DNA of 64,000 nt from Bradyrhizobium algeriense (GCF_003062295.1 NZ_PYCN01000019.1:92025-156024); one strand, 5' to 3'. Shown: positions 15,885 through 25,200, counted from the first letter of the stretch. Numbers and translations are program-made. Notes: generated from the sequence alone by a model not told the origin.

Positions 15885-16550
15885 ATGCTGACGGTTCATC
15901 ATCTCAACAATTCCCGCTCGCAGCGCGTGCTGTGGCTGCTCGAAGAGCTCGGCGTTCCCTATGAGATCGTCCGCTATCAGCGCCAGCCGGACATGCGGGC
16001 GCCGAAGGAGCTGCGCGCCATTCATCCGCTCGGCAAATCGCCCGTCATTACCGACAATGGCAACACCATCGCCGAGTCCGGCGCGATCTGCGAATACATC
16101 ATCGGCGCCTATGGCAATGGCCGCCTGATCCCGCCGCCGAACACGCCGGAGCGGCTGCGCTACACCTATTGGCTGCACTATGCCGAAGGCTCGGCGATGT
16201 CGCCGCTGCTGCTGAAGCTTCTGTTCACGCTGATGCCGAAGCGCGCGCCGGCCTTGCTGCGGCCGCTGGTGCGCAAGGTCTCCAACACGGCGCTGACCAC
16301 GCTGGTCAATCCGCAGCTCAAGCAGCATATGGATTACTGGGAAGGCGAATTGGCAAAAAGCGAATGGTTCGCCGGCAATGAATTCACCGGCGCCGACATC
16401 CAGATGAGCTTTCCGCTGGAGGCCGCCGCGGCACGTGGCGGGCTGGAGGTGGGTCACCCCAAGGCGATGGCGTTTCTCGAACGCATTCACGCGCGGCCGG
16501 CCTATGCGCGCGCGCTGGAAAAGGGCGGGCCGTATGTGATCGGGCGGTAA
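15885..16550 (+). CDS. Glutathione S-transferase
   Basis: The 221-residue protein has an N-terminal thioredoxin-like domain (NNSRSQRVLWLLEELGVPYEIV, then HPLGKSPVITDNGNTIAESGAICEYII with the SNAIL/TRAIL-equivalent ESGAI) and a C-terminal helical domain containing the hydrophobic staple FTGADIQMSFPLE. It conjugates glutathione to electrophiles in the cytosol. AAGGGA precedes the ATG at 15885. Divergent from DUF2239 with a shared palindrome, so probably co-regulated with it. Confidence 0.92.
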   Translation: MLTVHHLNNSRSQRVLWLLEELGVPYEIVRYQRQPDMRAPKELRAIHPLGKSPVITDNGNTIAESGAICEYIIGAYGNGRLIPPPNTPERLRYTYWLHYAEGSAMSPLLLKLLFTLMPKRAPALLRPLVRKVSNTALTTLVNPQLKQHMDYWEGELAKSEWFAGNEFTGADIQMSFPLEAAAARGGLEVGHPKAMAFLERIHARPAYARALEKGGPYVIGR

Positions 16551-16604
16551 CCACCTGGAATTGCGCTACGTCAGAGGCGCGCTGGTGAAGGAGCGCGATC
16601 AATG

Positions 16605-16616
16605 ACCGTCGACGGT
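16605..16616. promoter_or_regulatory. Perfect 12-bp palindrome at the left edge of the module
   Basis: ACCGTCGACGGT lies 55 bp after the GST stop and about 220 bp before the peptidase gene. It could be an operator for the two-gene module, or a coincidental GC-rich palindrome. Confidence 0.35.
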
Positions 16617-16704
16617 TGAACCGGGTTGGTCATCTAAACGGGCCGCGTTCCCCGAAGCGTTCGCCAATTCTGCGTCGTTATGGCCCAAGAACTGCTTGCG
16701 AAGA

Positions 16705-16824
16705 ATGCTGGCCAAATTGTTTGAACTGGAGATATGCTATTCCAAGTTGTGTGACGCGCAACCGGTTGAAGAGCGCGTCTGGCTGGTGCGACTGTCTGAA
16801 GACATAATCGAAGGAACTACATAG
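16705..16824 (+). CDS. Possible 39-residue protein preceding the peptidase
   Basis: An ATG-initiated frame of 39 codons (MLAKLFELEICYSKLCDAQP then VEERVWLVRLSEDIIEGTT) ends 11 bases before the GTG of the peptidase gene. Its composition is protein-like and acidic. No strong ribosome-binding site is visible and the family is unknown. It may be a small partner of the module, a leader peptide, or chance. Confidence 0.3.
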   Translation: MLAKLFELEICYSKLCDAQPVEERVWLVRLSEDIIEGTT

Positions 16825-16835
16825 CGGGGGGTCCA

Positions 16836-18845
16836 GTGACTGCGCCCAATTTCATTCCAGATCCAATTTCAAGACGCATTAGAATTTTTTCATTCGATCC
16901 CGGTCTGGCCAGCCAATACGATATGGCCGGAATCGGGGAAATTACGATCAAAGTGCCGTGGGAAGAACTGCAGCGCGGTCCGATCGGGGAGTACATCGAG
17001 GTTATCGACGTTGATCACGCCAGCGGAGTTTTGTACCGGCCCGTCGATCTCAGTAATCCCAAGCTGCTTGCACAGGATGGCTTAGCGCCCTCCGAGTCTA
17101 ATCCCCAATTTCATCAACAGATGGTCTACGCAGTTGCGATGACCACCATCGGACATTTCGAGCGCGCGCTTGGCAGGGTCGCCCTCTGGTCCGCTCACCG
17201 CAAGCGCTATCCAGACGGCGGCTACGACGAATACTTCGTCCGGAGACTGCGCATATATCCGCATGCGCTACGCGACCGGAACGCCTACTACAGTCCCGAG
17301 AAGAAAGCGTTGTTGTTCGGTTATTTTCCAGTGGAGATCAAAGACGAATTCAACGCACCGGGCACCATGATCTTCACGTGCCTCTCGCACGATATCATTG
17401 CGCATGAGACGACCCATGCGTTGCTCGACGGAGTCCACCCGCGCTTCAACGAACCCGTCAACGTGGACGTGCTTGCCTTCCACGAAGCATTTGCCGATAT
17501 CGTGGCACTATTCCAGCATTTCGCTTATCCCGGAGTGCTGCGCGACCAGATATCCCGCACCCGCGGCAATCTTGCCAATGAGAATATGCTCGCCCAACTG
17601 GCCCAGCAATTCGGACGCGCCGCAGGTCGCGGGGGCGCGTTGCGTGACGCGCTCGGCAGAAAGAATGAAAAAACCGGCAAATGGGAGCCGCTACCGCCCG
17701 ATGCCAGCGCACTGGAAAGAATCTCCGAACCGCACGATCGCGGAGCGGTGCTCGTGGCCGCAGTATTCGGCGCCTTCTCGAAGGTCTATCGGGCGCGCAC
17801 GCTGGATCTCTTCAGAATCGCGACAGAAGGCACCGGCGTGTTGCGCGAGGGTGATATTCATCCGGATCTGGCGAAACGCCTCGCCGAAGAGGCGGCCCGA
17901 ATTGCATCGTACATACTGCAGATGTGCATCCGGGCAATCGACTACTGCCCACCGGTCGACATCACATTCGGCGATTATCTGCGGGGCATCATTACGGCTG
18001 ACTACGACCTGAATCCAGACGACGAATTCGGGTATCGGCTGGCGTTCGTGGAAAGCTTTCGGCAATGGGGAATCCATCCGCGCGGTATGCGGAGCATGTC
18101 AATTGAAAGCTTGATGTGGCCGACAGGCGAGGAAGCGATGCAGGACGAGGATGTCCCGATAGATCCCGCGGAATTGAAATCACTCTTCGAACAACCCCAG
18201 GAGACCGATGCGCCAGACTCTCCTGGAAGGAGGAAGGTCCGATCCCCCGAGGTCCACCTCAAGCCCTGGCATCTGGACGGCGATCGTTTCAAGACTTGGC
18301 AGGGCATCGACGAGAATGCCCGGGTGCTGTGGGCATGGCTGGTCAAGGGCAAAGGCAAAAGTTTTGCGAAGGCGGCCGGCATCATCCTTGATAATAGAGA
18401 TGGTCCTGTTCCCGCCACAGTGTTTCGTCCCGTCGAAGCATCCGAAGGGCCCGTTCAGGTGGAGGTGCATTCGGTCCGGACTGCCCTTCGGCGTACCGCG
18501 AAGGGAGCGACGGCAAATGTCCTGGTCGTCGAGATAACGCAGCGACGTCGCGGATACTTCGATCCTCAAAAACAAAAGGAAATGGATAGTCGCCGCAGCA
18601 TTCCCAAGGATGAGGAAGGCGACTTCCGATACCGGGCCGGCTGCACTTTGCTGATTGATCCCGCGAGCATGACCGTCCGGCGGGTCATCAGGACAGCCGG
18701 AACGATCAAGGATAATGACGAACTCGAACGGCAACGGCGGTTTTTGGTGGATGGAGGACTGGAGCCCAACAATGCCTACTCGCCAGCGGTGAGCGTGCTG
18801 CGTTCAAAAGAGCCTTTTGCCATCCTGCACAGGCACGGAGGCTAA
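16836..18845 (+). CDS. M4-like (gluzincin) zinc metallopeptidase of an accessory module
   Basis: The 669-residue protein has zinc motif HETTH (His190, His194) and a third ligand in FHEAFADI (Glu217, 23 residues on, with the ExxxD form of thermolysin-like enzymes). EPHDRGAVLVAAVFGAF near residue 300 resembles the thermolysin segment carrying the catalytic histidine. Residues 1-140 and the C-terminal 200 residues match nothing I recognise. No signal peptide is seen, so the enzyme is probably cytosolic, unusual for M4. GTG start with GGGGGG seven bases before it. The MBL-fold gene begins one base after its stop, so the two are co-translated. GC is visibly lower than in flanking genes. Confidence 0.8.
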   Translation: MTAPNFIPDPISRRIRIFSFDPGLASQYDMAGIGEITIKVPWEELQRGPIGEYIEVIDVDHASGVLYRPVDLSNPKLLAQDGLAPSESNPQFHQQMVYAVAMTTIGHFERALGRVALWSAHRKRYPDGGYDEYFVRRLRIYPHALRDRNAYYSPEKKALLFGYFPVEIKDEFNAPGTMIFTCLSHDIIAHETTHALLDGVHPRFNEPVNVDVLAFHEAFADIVALFQHFAYPGVLRDQISRTRGNLANENMLAQLAQQFGRAAGRGGALRDALGRKNEKTGKWEPLPPDASALERISEPHDRGAVLVAAVFGAFSKVYRARTLDLFRIATEGTGVLREGDIHPDLAKRLAEEAARIASYILQMCIRAIDYCPPVDITFGDYLRGIITADYDLNPDDEFGYRLAFVESFRQWGIHPRGMRSMSIESLMWPTGEEAMQDEDVPIDPAELKSLFEQPQETDAPDSPGRRKVRSPEVHLKPWHLDGDRFKTWQGIDENARVLWAWLVKGKGKSFAKAAGIILDNRDGPVPATVFRPVEASEGPVQVEVHSVRTALRRTAKGATANVLVVEITQRRRGYFDPQKQKEMDSRRSIPKDEEGDFRYRAGCTLLIDPASMTVRRVIRTAGTIKDNDELERQRRFLVDGGLEPNNAYSPAVSVLRSKEPFAILHRHGG

Positions 18846-18846
18846 C

Positions 18847-20442
18847 ATGGCCCGTCAATCGAAGAAGCCTGCTGGAAAAAAATCCCCGAAACGGTCAACC
18901 AAGAAAACAGCGACAAGCAACAGGCCGGAAGTAAACTTGATGCCGCCGAAAGGAGGCGTGGCGATTAGAATGTACCGGATTGGTCATGGCGACTGCTTTT
19001 TGCTGGCCTTCAGCGGCAAAGAAAAACCGATCTTTGTGCTGATCGATTGCGGATACAAGCCCGGCTCTCCCAAGTTCATCAACGATATCACCACGCCCGA
19101 TAAAGTTGTCGCAGATATCAAGGCCGTCACTGGTGGCCATATCGATGTTGCGGTTATTACCCATGAGCATCAAGACCACGTCAATGCGATCACAAAGTCG
19201 AGGTTTGACGGCTTTACGATAGGCCAGACCTGGTTCGCGTGGACCGAAAGCGAAGACGACAAGCTGGCGAAACGTTTGCGAAAAAATTATGGTGATCGCC
19301 TCAAGACGTTGGTTGCCGCCAGCATCAGGCTTGCTGCGACCAACCCGTCGCTCGCACTTAAGATGAACGAGCACATCGCCCTGGCAGTTGGCGGCGAGCA
19401 GCCCGCAGGCTCCGGTATTACAAATGCTTTCTCGGCGGCCGGCTCGTGGACCAACAAGGACGCGATGAAGCTTTTCCGCGATTTATCGCAATCCGAAGTA
19501 AAGTGCCTCTATCCTCACAAAGAGATCATAAAATTGCCGGGGGCGGAATCGGTGCGGGTGTTCGCGCTGGGACCACCCTACGACGAAACCGCACTCAAGG
19601 ATCTCGACCCTCATGATGGTGAAGGTTTTCCGCAGCAAGGTCGACACATGGCTGCATCATTGGCGTCGTTCGGCGCTGCAGTCAATGCGGCCCCCGGCTC
19701 CGTCGTAGCGGGACCGTTCTCAGCTCGCCACGCGGTTTCGATCGACAAGCTTTCGAAAGAGTTGGAGTTGCAGTCCTGGTTCGACAAGAACTACGGTCTC
19801 AAAAGAACGGCGTCGGACCATTTTACTCCCGAGCAGGATGAAGTTCCAGCAAATGCGGATTTTCGCAGGATTGACCATGACTGGCTGCAATCGGCGGAGA
19901 CCCTTGCCCTTGCTATGGGCAATGACACCAACAATGCGAGTCTTGTCCTGGCGTTCGAACTTGGAAAGGGCGGCAAGGTGCTGCTATTCGCGGCCGATGC
20001 ACAACGTGGAAACTGGGCGTCATGGGCCGACGGGTCATTCAAGGATGGCAACGAAACGGTCGAGGTACGCGATCTTCTCAGCCGAACGGTACTTTACAAG
20101 ACCGGTCATCACGGAAGTCACAATGCGACGCTGAGCGGAGACGCATCTTCGGCCACTCCAAACTTGAGCTGGCTGGGACGCGGCGACCACTCGAGTGAGT
20201 TTACCGCCATGATAACTGCTGTGAGAGCTTGGGCCACCCAGCCGACTGTGGGCTGGGACCATCCGCTGAAATCGATCAGGGAGGCCCTGCTGGACAAGTG
20301 TTCAGGCCGAGTCTTTCAAACCGATACCGATTTTACGAAGATGGTGCCGCTTGACGGAACCAGTAAGCGCCCGTGGGCGGCGTTTCAAACGCGATCGACT
20401 GGCGGAGCATTGTACTTCGACTATCATATCGAGCCCGGCTAA
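18847..20442 (+). CDS. ComEC-type metallo-beta-lactamase-fold hydrolase of the module
   Basis: The 531-residue protein opens with a Lys-rich tail (1-25), then an MBL domain: IGHGDCFLLAF, VLIDCG, the metal motif THEHQDH (His106, His108, Asp110, His111), a late AADAQ (Asp384) and KTGHHGSHNAT (His421-His422), as in ComEC-type MBL domains that act on nucleic acids. There are no membrane helices, so it is a soluble stand-alone version. About 200 residues between the metal motifs form an insert of unknown fold. The ATG follows GGAGGCTAAC that overlaps the end of the peptidase gene, one base apart. It probably works with the peptidase; a nuclease role is inferred only from the motif type. Confidence 0.8.
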   Translation: MARQSKKPAGKKSPKRSTKKTATSNRPEVNLMPPKGGVAIRMYRIGHGDCFLLAFSGKEKPIFVLIDCGYKPGSPKFINDITTPDKVVADIKAVTGGHIDVAVITHEHQDHVNAITKSRFDGFTIGQTWFAWTESEDDKLAKRLRKNYGDRLKTLVAASIRLAATNPSLALKMNEHIALAVGGEQPAGSGITNAFSAAGSWTNKDAMKLFRDLSQSEVKCLYPHKEIIKLPGAESVRVFALGPPYDETALKDLDPHDGEGFPQQGRHMAASLASFGAAVNAAPGSVVAGPFSARHAVSIDKLSKELELQSWFDKNYGLKRTASDHFTPEQDEVPANADFRRIDHDWLQSAETLALAMGNDTNNASLVLAFELGKGGKVLLFAADAQRGNWASWADGSFKDGNETVEVRDLLSRTVLYKTGHHGSHNATLSGDASSATPNLSWLGRGDHSSEFTAMITAVRAWATQPTVGWDHPLKSIREALLDKCSGRVFQTDTDFTKMVPLDGTSKRPWAAFQTRSTGGALYFDYHIEPG

Positions 20443-20494
20443 GGCTGATCTCGTCAATCGCCCGCAATATCGAATCACGGCTGCACCGCCGCGA

Positions 20495-20722
20495 TTACTT
20501 CATGACATGACGCAAGCGGCGGAAGCCCGGCCGATCCATCGTTTCGGCGAATACGGCCTGTGGATCGAGGCCGGAAACAAAGGCCTTCGTGCAAACCACG
20601 TGCGCGACAGAGCCCGTGGCGAGGCGAACAGTGCGGTCGGGCCGGAAGTGCACGCCCAGCCCGGTGAGCGCAGCCAACACGACGGCGACGGTGGCGACGA
20701 GGATCCACTTCCACGAAGTCAC
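20495..20722 (-). pseudogene. N-terminal remnant of a beta-lactamase-type serine hydrolase
   Basis: Starting at a GTG with GGAG six bases upstream, 75 codons read a membrane anchor (KWILVATVAVVLAALTGLGV) followed by VRLATGSVAHVVCTKAFVSG and LDPQAVFAETMD. This is the recognisable N-terminus of a class of Bradyrhizobium serine hydrolases of about 450 residues. The frame stops at once after RRLRHVMK, and no remainder (SxxK motif or later) exists to the left, where the peptidase/MBL module ends 52 bp away. The gene therefore appears truncated by the event that brought in the module. Confidence 0.6.
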
Positions 20723-20759
20723 GCAGTTCTCCGGCGTTGCGCGGCGGCCGCTTTCGTTG

Positions 20760-21656
20760 CTATCGCGACGTCTGCGCCGCACCCACCGAGGGCAGCGCCT
20801 GCACGGTGACGCCGGGTGGCGGCACGTCGTCATCTGGCACGAAGAAATCCGACATCAGCGGCACCGAGCGATCGACACGGTAGTGCTCGAAGTCCCTGAC
20901 TCCGGAGGCATACAGCACCTTGTCGTCGATGCAGAACTGCCCGGTGAATTCCCGCGACGGTTTTGTCAGAATGGCGTGCGCGGCATCGCCCATGATCTCG
21001 GGCATGCGGCTGGCGCGCATCATGGCCTCGCCGCCGAGCAGGTTGCCGACCGCAGCGGTCGCGATGGTGGTGCGCGGCCACAGCGCGTTGACGGCGACGC
21101 CTGCGGATTTCAATTCGCCTGACAGCCCCAGCACGCACATGCTCATGCCGAACTTCGCCATCGTGTAGGCGGTGGAATGCTCGAACCATTTTGCCTTCAT
21201 GTCGAGCGGCGGCGACAGCATCAAGATGTGTGGATTGGCCGCCTTCTTCAGATGCGGGATGCAATATTTCGATACCATGAAGGTGCCGCGGGTGTTGATA
21301 CCCATCATCAGATCGAACCGCTTCATGTCGGTTGCTTGCGAGTTGGTCAGGCTGATGGCGCTGGCGTTATTGACGCAGATATCGATGCCGCCGAATTCGG
21401 CGACGGTCTGCTCGATCGCCGCGATCACCTGCGCCTCGTCGCGGATATCGCACAGCACCGGCAGCGCCTTGCCGCCGGCGGCGCGAATTTCCTCCGCCGC
21501 GGTGTAGATGGTGCCCTTCAGTTTCGGATGCGGCTCCGCGGTCTTCGCCGCAATAGCAACATTGGCGCCGTCACGCGCTGCGCGCAACGCAATGGCCAGT
21601 CCAATGCCGCGGCTGGCGCCGGATACGAACAGCGTCTTGCCTTTGAGGGATGTCAT
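20760..21656 (-). CDS. SDR family oxidoreductase (HSDL2-like)
   Basis: A 298-residue short-chain dehydrogenase. It has the cofactor motif VSGASRGIGLAIAL, CVNNASAI, and the active-site YTMAKFG (YxxxK), with LSPP in place of the usual SS before it. GTIYTAAEEIRAAGGKALPVLCDIRDE and DIDD-like C-terminal features match the hydroxysteroid dehydrogenase-like 2 subgroup. Substrate unknown. Its stop lies 38 bp before the truncated serine hydrolase start on the same strand, so they were probably once an operon. Confidence 0.88.
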   Translation of the reverse strand: MTSLKGKTLFVSGASRGIGLAIALRAARDGANVAIAAKTAEPHPKLKGTIYTAAEEIRAAGGKALPVLCDIRDEAQVIAAIEQTVAEFGGIDICVNNASAISLTNSQATDMKRFDLMMGINTRGTFMVSKYCIPHLKKAANPHILMLSPPLDMKAKWFEHSTAYTMAKFGMSMCVLGLSGELKSAGVAVNALWPRTTIATAAVGNLLGGEAMMRASRMPEIMGDAAHAILTKPSREFTGQFCIDDKVLYASGVRDFEHYRVDRSVPLMSDFFVPDDDVPPPGVTVQALPSVGAAQTSR

Positions 21657-21716
21657 CTGAAACTCTCCTGTGAGAGGGGACGCATACTACGGCGTGTCCC
21701 TCACAAGTGCACGTCC

Positions 21717-23459
21717 TCATTGTCCCACCGCCGCCGCGCCCCTTGTGCGCGGATCGGGTGCGCCGAGCAGGCCGTACGGTGTGACGGCGATCGAATTGAC
21801 CGAGGTCTGGCCGAGAGGCTCGATCACCTTGTGGCCTTTCGCCCTCAACTCGACCAATACCTCGTCGGAAAAGCCGCGTTCCACACGCACCTCATCGGGC
21901 ATCCATTGGTGATGGACCCGGGGGGCCGCCACGGCGGCGGCGACATCCATCTTGTAGTCGAGCACGTCGATCACGACCTGCAGCACCGCCGATATGATAC
22001 GGCTGCCGCCCGGCGAGCCCGTGACCAGCACCGGCTTGCCGTCCTTCAGCACGATGGTCGGCGACATCGACGATAATGGCCGCTTTCCCGGGCCGGGCAG
22101 ATTGGCTTCGAAACCGACCAGGCCAAAGGCGTTCGATGCGCCGGGTGCCGCGGTGAAATCGTCGAGCTCATTGTTGAGCAGCACGCCGGTACCCTCGGCG
22201 ACCAGGCCAACACCATAGGGAAAGTTCAGCGTGTAGGTATTGCTGACCGCGTTGCCGCTGGAATCGACGACCGAATAATGCGTGGTGTTGCTGCCCTCGC
22301 GCGGGCTCACTGCCAGCACGTCGGCCGCCGGCGTTGCGCGCGCAAGGTCGATGCCAGCGCGCTGCTTCGCCGCGTAATCCTTGGTGATCAGCAGATTAAC
22401 GGGCGCGTTGACGAAGGCTGGATCGCCGAGATAGCGCGCACGATCGGCGTAGGCGCGCTTCATGGCTTCGATCATGACGTGCAGCGAAGGCGCGGAGCCC
22501 TGCTTCATGTCTGCCATCGGAAACCCTTCGAGAATGTTCAGCGACTGCAGCAATACCGTGCCGCCGGAGGAGGGCAGCGGCATCGATACGACGTCGTAGC
22601 CACGGTAGTTGCCGCGCACCGGGCTGCGGATAACAGCCTGATAGGATTTGAGATCGTCCACTGTCATGAGGCCGCCGCCGTCGCGGACGGCCTTTGCCAG
22701 CCGTTCGGCGACCGGCCCCTCATAAAATCCCCGCGGCCCCTGTTCGGCAATCGCAGACAGCGTTGCCGCGAGATCGGACTGGATCAACCGGTCGCCCTCT
22801 TGCAGCCGCGTGCCGTCGCTGCGGGAGAACGCCTTCGCTGAATTCGGCCAGCGTCCCATTCGGCGGTACATGTCTGACAGCGTGTCGGCCATGTCGTCGG
22901 CGACCACAAAACCGTCGCGCGCCAGTTCGATGGCGGGTATGAGGATTTGCGCGAGTGTGAAACGGCCGGAGCCGTATTTCTCCAGCGCTACTGCCAGCCC
23001 GGCTACCGTGCCGGGCACACCGATACCAAGCGCGGAATTGCGCGACTTGTCGGTATCGGGTTTGCCGTCCGGTCCCAGAAAAATATCGCGCGTGATCGCA
23101 GCCGGTGCGGTCTCGCGATAATCGATGGCGACATCTTCGTTGCGCCCGGCAGAATGAATCACCATGAAGCCGCCGCCGCCGATGTTTCCGGCGCGCGGAT
23201 AGGTGACGGCAAGCGCAAAGCCGGTGGCGACCGCGGCATCGACCGCGTTGCCGCCCTGCTTGAGGATGTCGGCGCCGACTTGCGCGGCGAGCCTTTCCTG
23301 CGCCACCACCAGACCATGCTCGACCGTGATGGCGCGAACGGTGGAGAGATCGGGGGGCGCGTAAGAGCGGCGTTCCTGGGCAAAGGCTGTCGCCCCGAAG
23401 GCAAACGCAAGTACGAATGTGGCAGCTACTCGGCGCCACCGGATTGAAAAGACCGCCAT
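21717..23459 (-). CDS. ggt: Gamma-glutamyltransferase
   Basis: The 580-residue periplasmic precursor has a signal peptide (about 1-28). It is made as one chain that cleaves itself before the catalytic threonine, seen in SNTTHYSVVD at Thr392. AGNIGGGGFMVIHSA, DYRETAP, PSSGGTVLLQSLNIL and GTGVLLNNELDDF are all family signatures. It transfers or hydrolyses the gamma-glutamyl group of glutathione. Divergent from the MFS gene at 23588. Confidence 0.95.
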   Translation of the reverse strand: MAVFSIRWRRVAATFVLAFAFGATAFAQERRSYAPPDLSTVRAITVEHGLVVAQERLAAQVGADILKQGGNAVDAAVATGFALAVTYPRAGNIGGGGFMVIHSAGRNEDVAIDYRETAPAAITRDIFLGPDGKPDTDKSRNSALGIGVPGTVAGLAVALEKYGSGRFTLAQILIPAIELARDGFVVADDMADTLSDMYRRMGRWPNSAKAFSRSDGTRLQEGDRLIQSDLAATLSAIAEQGPRGFYEGPVAERLAKAVRDGGGLMTVDDLKSYQAVIRSPVRGNYRGYDVVSMPLPSSGGTVLLQSLNILEGFPMADMKQGSAPSLHVMIEAMKRAYADRARYLGDPAFVNAPVNLLITKDYAAKQRAGIDLARATPAADVLAVSPREGSNTTHYSVVDSSGNAVSNTYTLNFPYGVGLVAEGTGVLLNNELDDFTAAPGASNAFGLVGFEANLPGPGKRPLSSMSPTIVLKDGKPVLVTGSPGGSRIISAVLQVVIDVLDYKMDVAAAVAAPRVHHQWMPDEVRVERGFSDEVLVELRAKGHKVIEPLGQTSVNSIAVTPYGLLGAPDPRTRGAAAVGQ

Positions 23460-23587
23460 CGAAAATCCGCCGCAGTTGGAGCCTGTGTGACGCTTGGCAA
23501 CAGCCCCCAGCGCCGGTGACGCATGCTATATGGGTTCGTATTCAACGGGCAAAACGGCCCGCGAGACTTTTGAAGGAAATTTCTCAC

Positions 23588-24979
23588 ATGACGGTGATCG
23601 CTTCCGAGGCAGCCGGCGCCGAGATACCGCGGGAATATCCGCGCCGCGCCGCCGTCATCAGCTGGATATTCTTCGATTGGGCCGCGCAGCCTTATTTCAC
23701 GCTGATCACCACTTTTGTATTTGCGCCTTATTTCGCGGGTTTTGTTGCGCCGGATCCGGCGCAGGGGCAGGCGCTGTGGGGATTTGCCACCGCGGCCGCC
23801 GGCCTGATGATCGCGCTGTTGTCGCCGGTTCTGGGCGCGATTGCCGATGCCAGCGGACGCCGCAAGCCGTGGATCGCCGGCTTCGGTTCGCTGCTGGTGA
23901 TCGGCGCCTCGCTGATGTGGTTCGGAAAGCCTGGCGACCCCAGTGTCATCCCCGCGCTGTTGCTCGCCTATGCGATCGCGAGCGTCGGCGTCGAATTCGC
24001 CACCGTCTTCAACAACGCGATGATGCCGACGCTGGTGCCGCCGGATCGAATCGGGCGATTGTCCGGCACCGGGTGGGCCACCGGCTATATCGGCGGCATC
24101 CTCAGCCTGATCCTGGTGCTCGGCTTTCTGGCTGCGAACCCCGAAACGGGGCGCACGCTTTTCGGCCTGGCGCCGCTGTTCGGCCTCGACCCGGTCAGCC
24201 ACCAGGGCGATCGGATCACCGGTCCTTTGACCGGCATCTGGTTCGTCATTTTCGTGACCCCGATGTTCCTGTTCACGCCGGATTACCCGGCAAAGCTTCC
24301 GATCCGCGAGGCGTTGCGCGCAGGACTGAGCGGGCTGAAGCGGACGCTCGGCGAATTGCCGAAGCAGAAATCGGTGGCGACATTTTTGCTCGCCAACATG
24401 ATCTATACTGACGGACTGGTGTCGTTGTTTGCGTTCGGGGGCATCTACGCCGCCGGCACTTTTGGCTGGCATACGATCCAGATTGGAAGTTTTGGAATTC
24501 TGCTGGCCATCGCCGGCACGTTCGGGGCGTGGCTCGGCGGCAAGCTCGACGACAAGCTCGGACCCAAGCGCGTCATTGCCGGCAGCCTGCTGATCCTTCT
24601 GTTCGCGCTCGGTGCGATCCTGCTGGTCGACAAGGACTCGATCCTGTTCGTGAAGGTCGCGCCACCGGCGCCAGGCGGCGCGCTGTTCTCCGGCGCCGCC
24701 GAGCGCGCATATCTCGTGCTCGGATGCTTGATCGGCGCCGCCGGCGGTCCGCTGCAGGCGGCGTCGCGAACGCTTCTGATCCGCCTCGCGCCAAAGGATC
24801 GCATCGCGCAGTATTTCGGATTGTTCGCGCTGACCGGCAAGGTGACGTCGTTCATCGGCCCGCTGCTGATCGGTGTGATCACGGCAGTCACCGCGAGCCA
24901 GAAGGCCGGCATGGCGCTGCTGGTGGTGTTCTTCGTGGCGGGGCTGGCGCTGCTGACGCAAGTGAGGGAGAATTCGTAG
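23588..24979 (+). CDS. MFS transporter (UMF1/Atg22-like)
   Basis: The 463-residue protein has about twelve membrane helices. The opening ISWIFFDWAAQPYFTLITTFVFAPYF (WxxYDWAxxxY-like) followed by FVAPDPAQGQALWGFATAAAGL is typical of the UMF1 family (Atg22 relatives). These are thought to move amino acids or other metabolites. The ATG at 23588 follows GAAGGAAATT; upstream codons run into the ggt promoter region. The stop codon lies inside the palindromic repeat at 24975. Confidence 0.85.
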   Translation: MTVIASEAAGAEIPREYPRRAAVISWIFFDWAAQPYFTLITTFVFAPYFAGFVAPDPAQGQALWGFATAAAGLMIALLSPVLGAIADASGRRKPWIAGFGSLLVIGASLMWFGKPGDPSVIPALLLAYAIASVGVEFATVFNNAMMPTLVPPDRIGRLSGTGWATGYIGGILSLILVLGFLAANPETGRTLFGLAPLFGLDPVSHQGDRITGPLTGIWFVIFVTPMFLFTPDYPAKLPIREALRAGLSGLKRTLGELPKQKSVATFLLANMIYTDGLVSLFAFGGIYAAGTFGWHTIQIGSFGILLAIAGTFGAWLGGKLDDKLGPKRVIAGSLLILLFALGAILLVDKDSILFVKVAPPAPGGALFSGAAERAYLVLGCLIGAAGGPLQAASRTLLIRLAPKDRIAQYFGLFALTGKVTSFIGPLLIGVITAVTASQKAGMALLVVFFVAGLALLTQVRENS

Positions 24980-25096
24980 CCCGGATGGAGCCAGCGGGTC
25001 GCGCGAACGCGCGCCCGATGACAGGCTCCGCGAAATCCGGGACCCGGTGCTCGCGGCTGATATTCCCGGATTGCGCTGCGCTCCATCCGGGCTACG
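24975..25096. repeat. Intergenic palindromic repeat, copy 3 (long form, inverted)
   Basis: Begins CGTAGCCCGGATGGAG and ends CTCCATCCGGGCTACG, with internal GACAGGCTCCGCGAAATC. It is the reverse orientation of copy 2 at 11730. It overlaps the MFS stop codon, so the element forms the end of that transcript. Confidence 0.8.
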
Positions 25097-25108
25097 CGTG
25101 TCGTACAT

Positions 25109-25190
25109 CGTCATTGCGAGCGAAGCGAAGCAATCCATAGCGCCGCATGCTGAGATGTGGATTGCTTCGCGCTACGCGCGCCCCGGATTG
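25109..25190. repeat. Second type of intergenic inverted repeat
   Basis: TCATTGCGAGCGAAGCGAAG followed by CAATCCA is partly mirrored by TGGATTGCTTCGCGC at about 25157. It resembles another dispersed Bradyrhizobium repeat and lies directly beside copy 3, between convergent MFS and purH genes. Confidence 0.6.
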
Positions 25191-25200
25191 ACGCCGCAGC

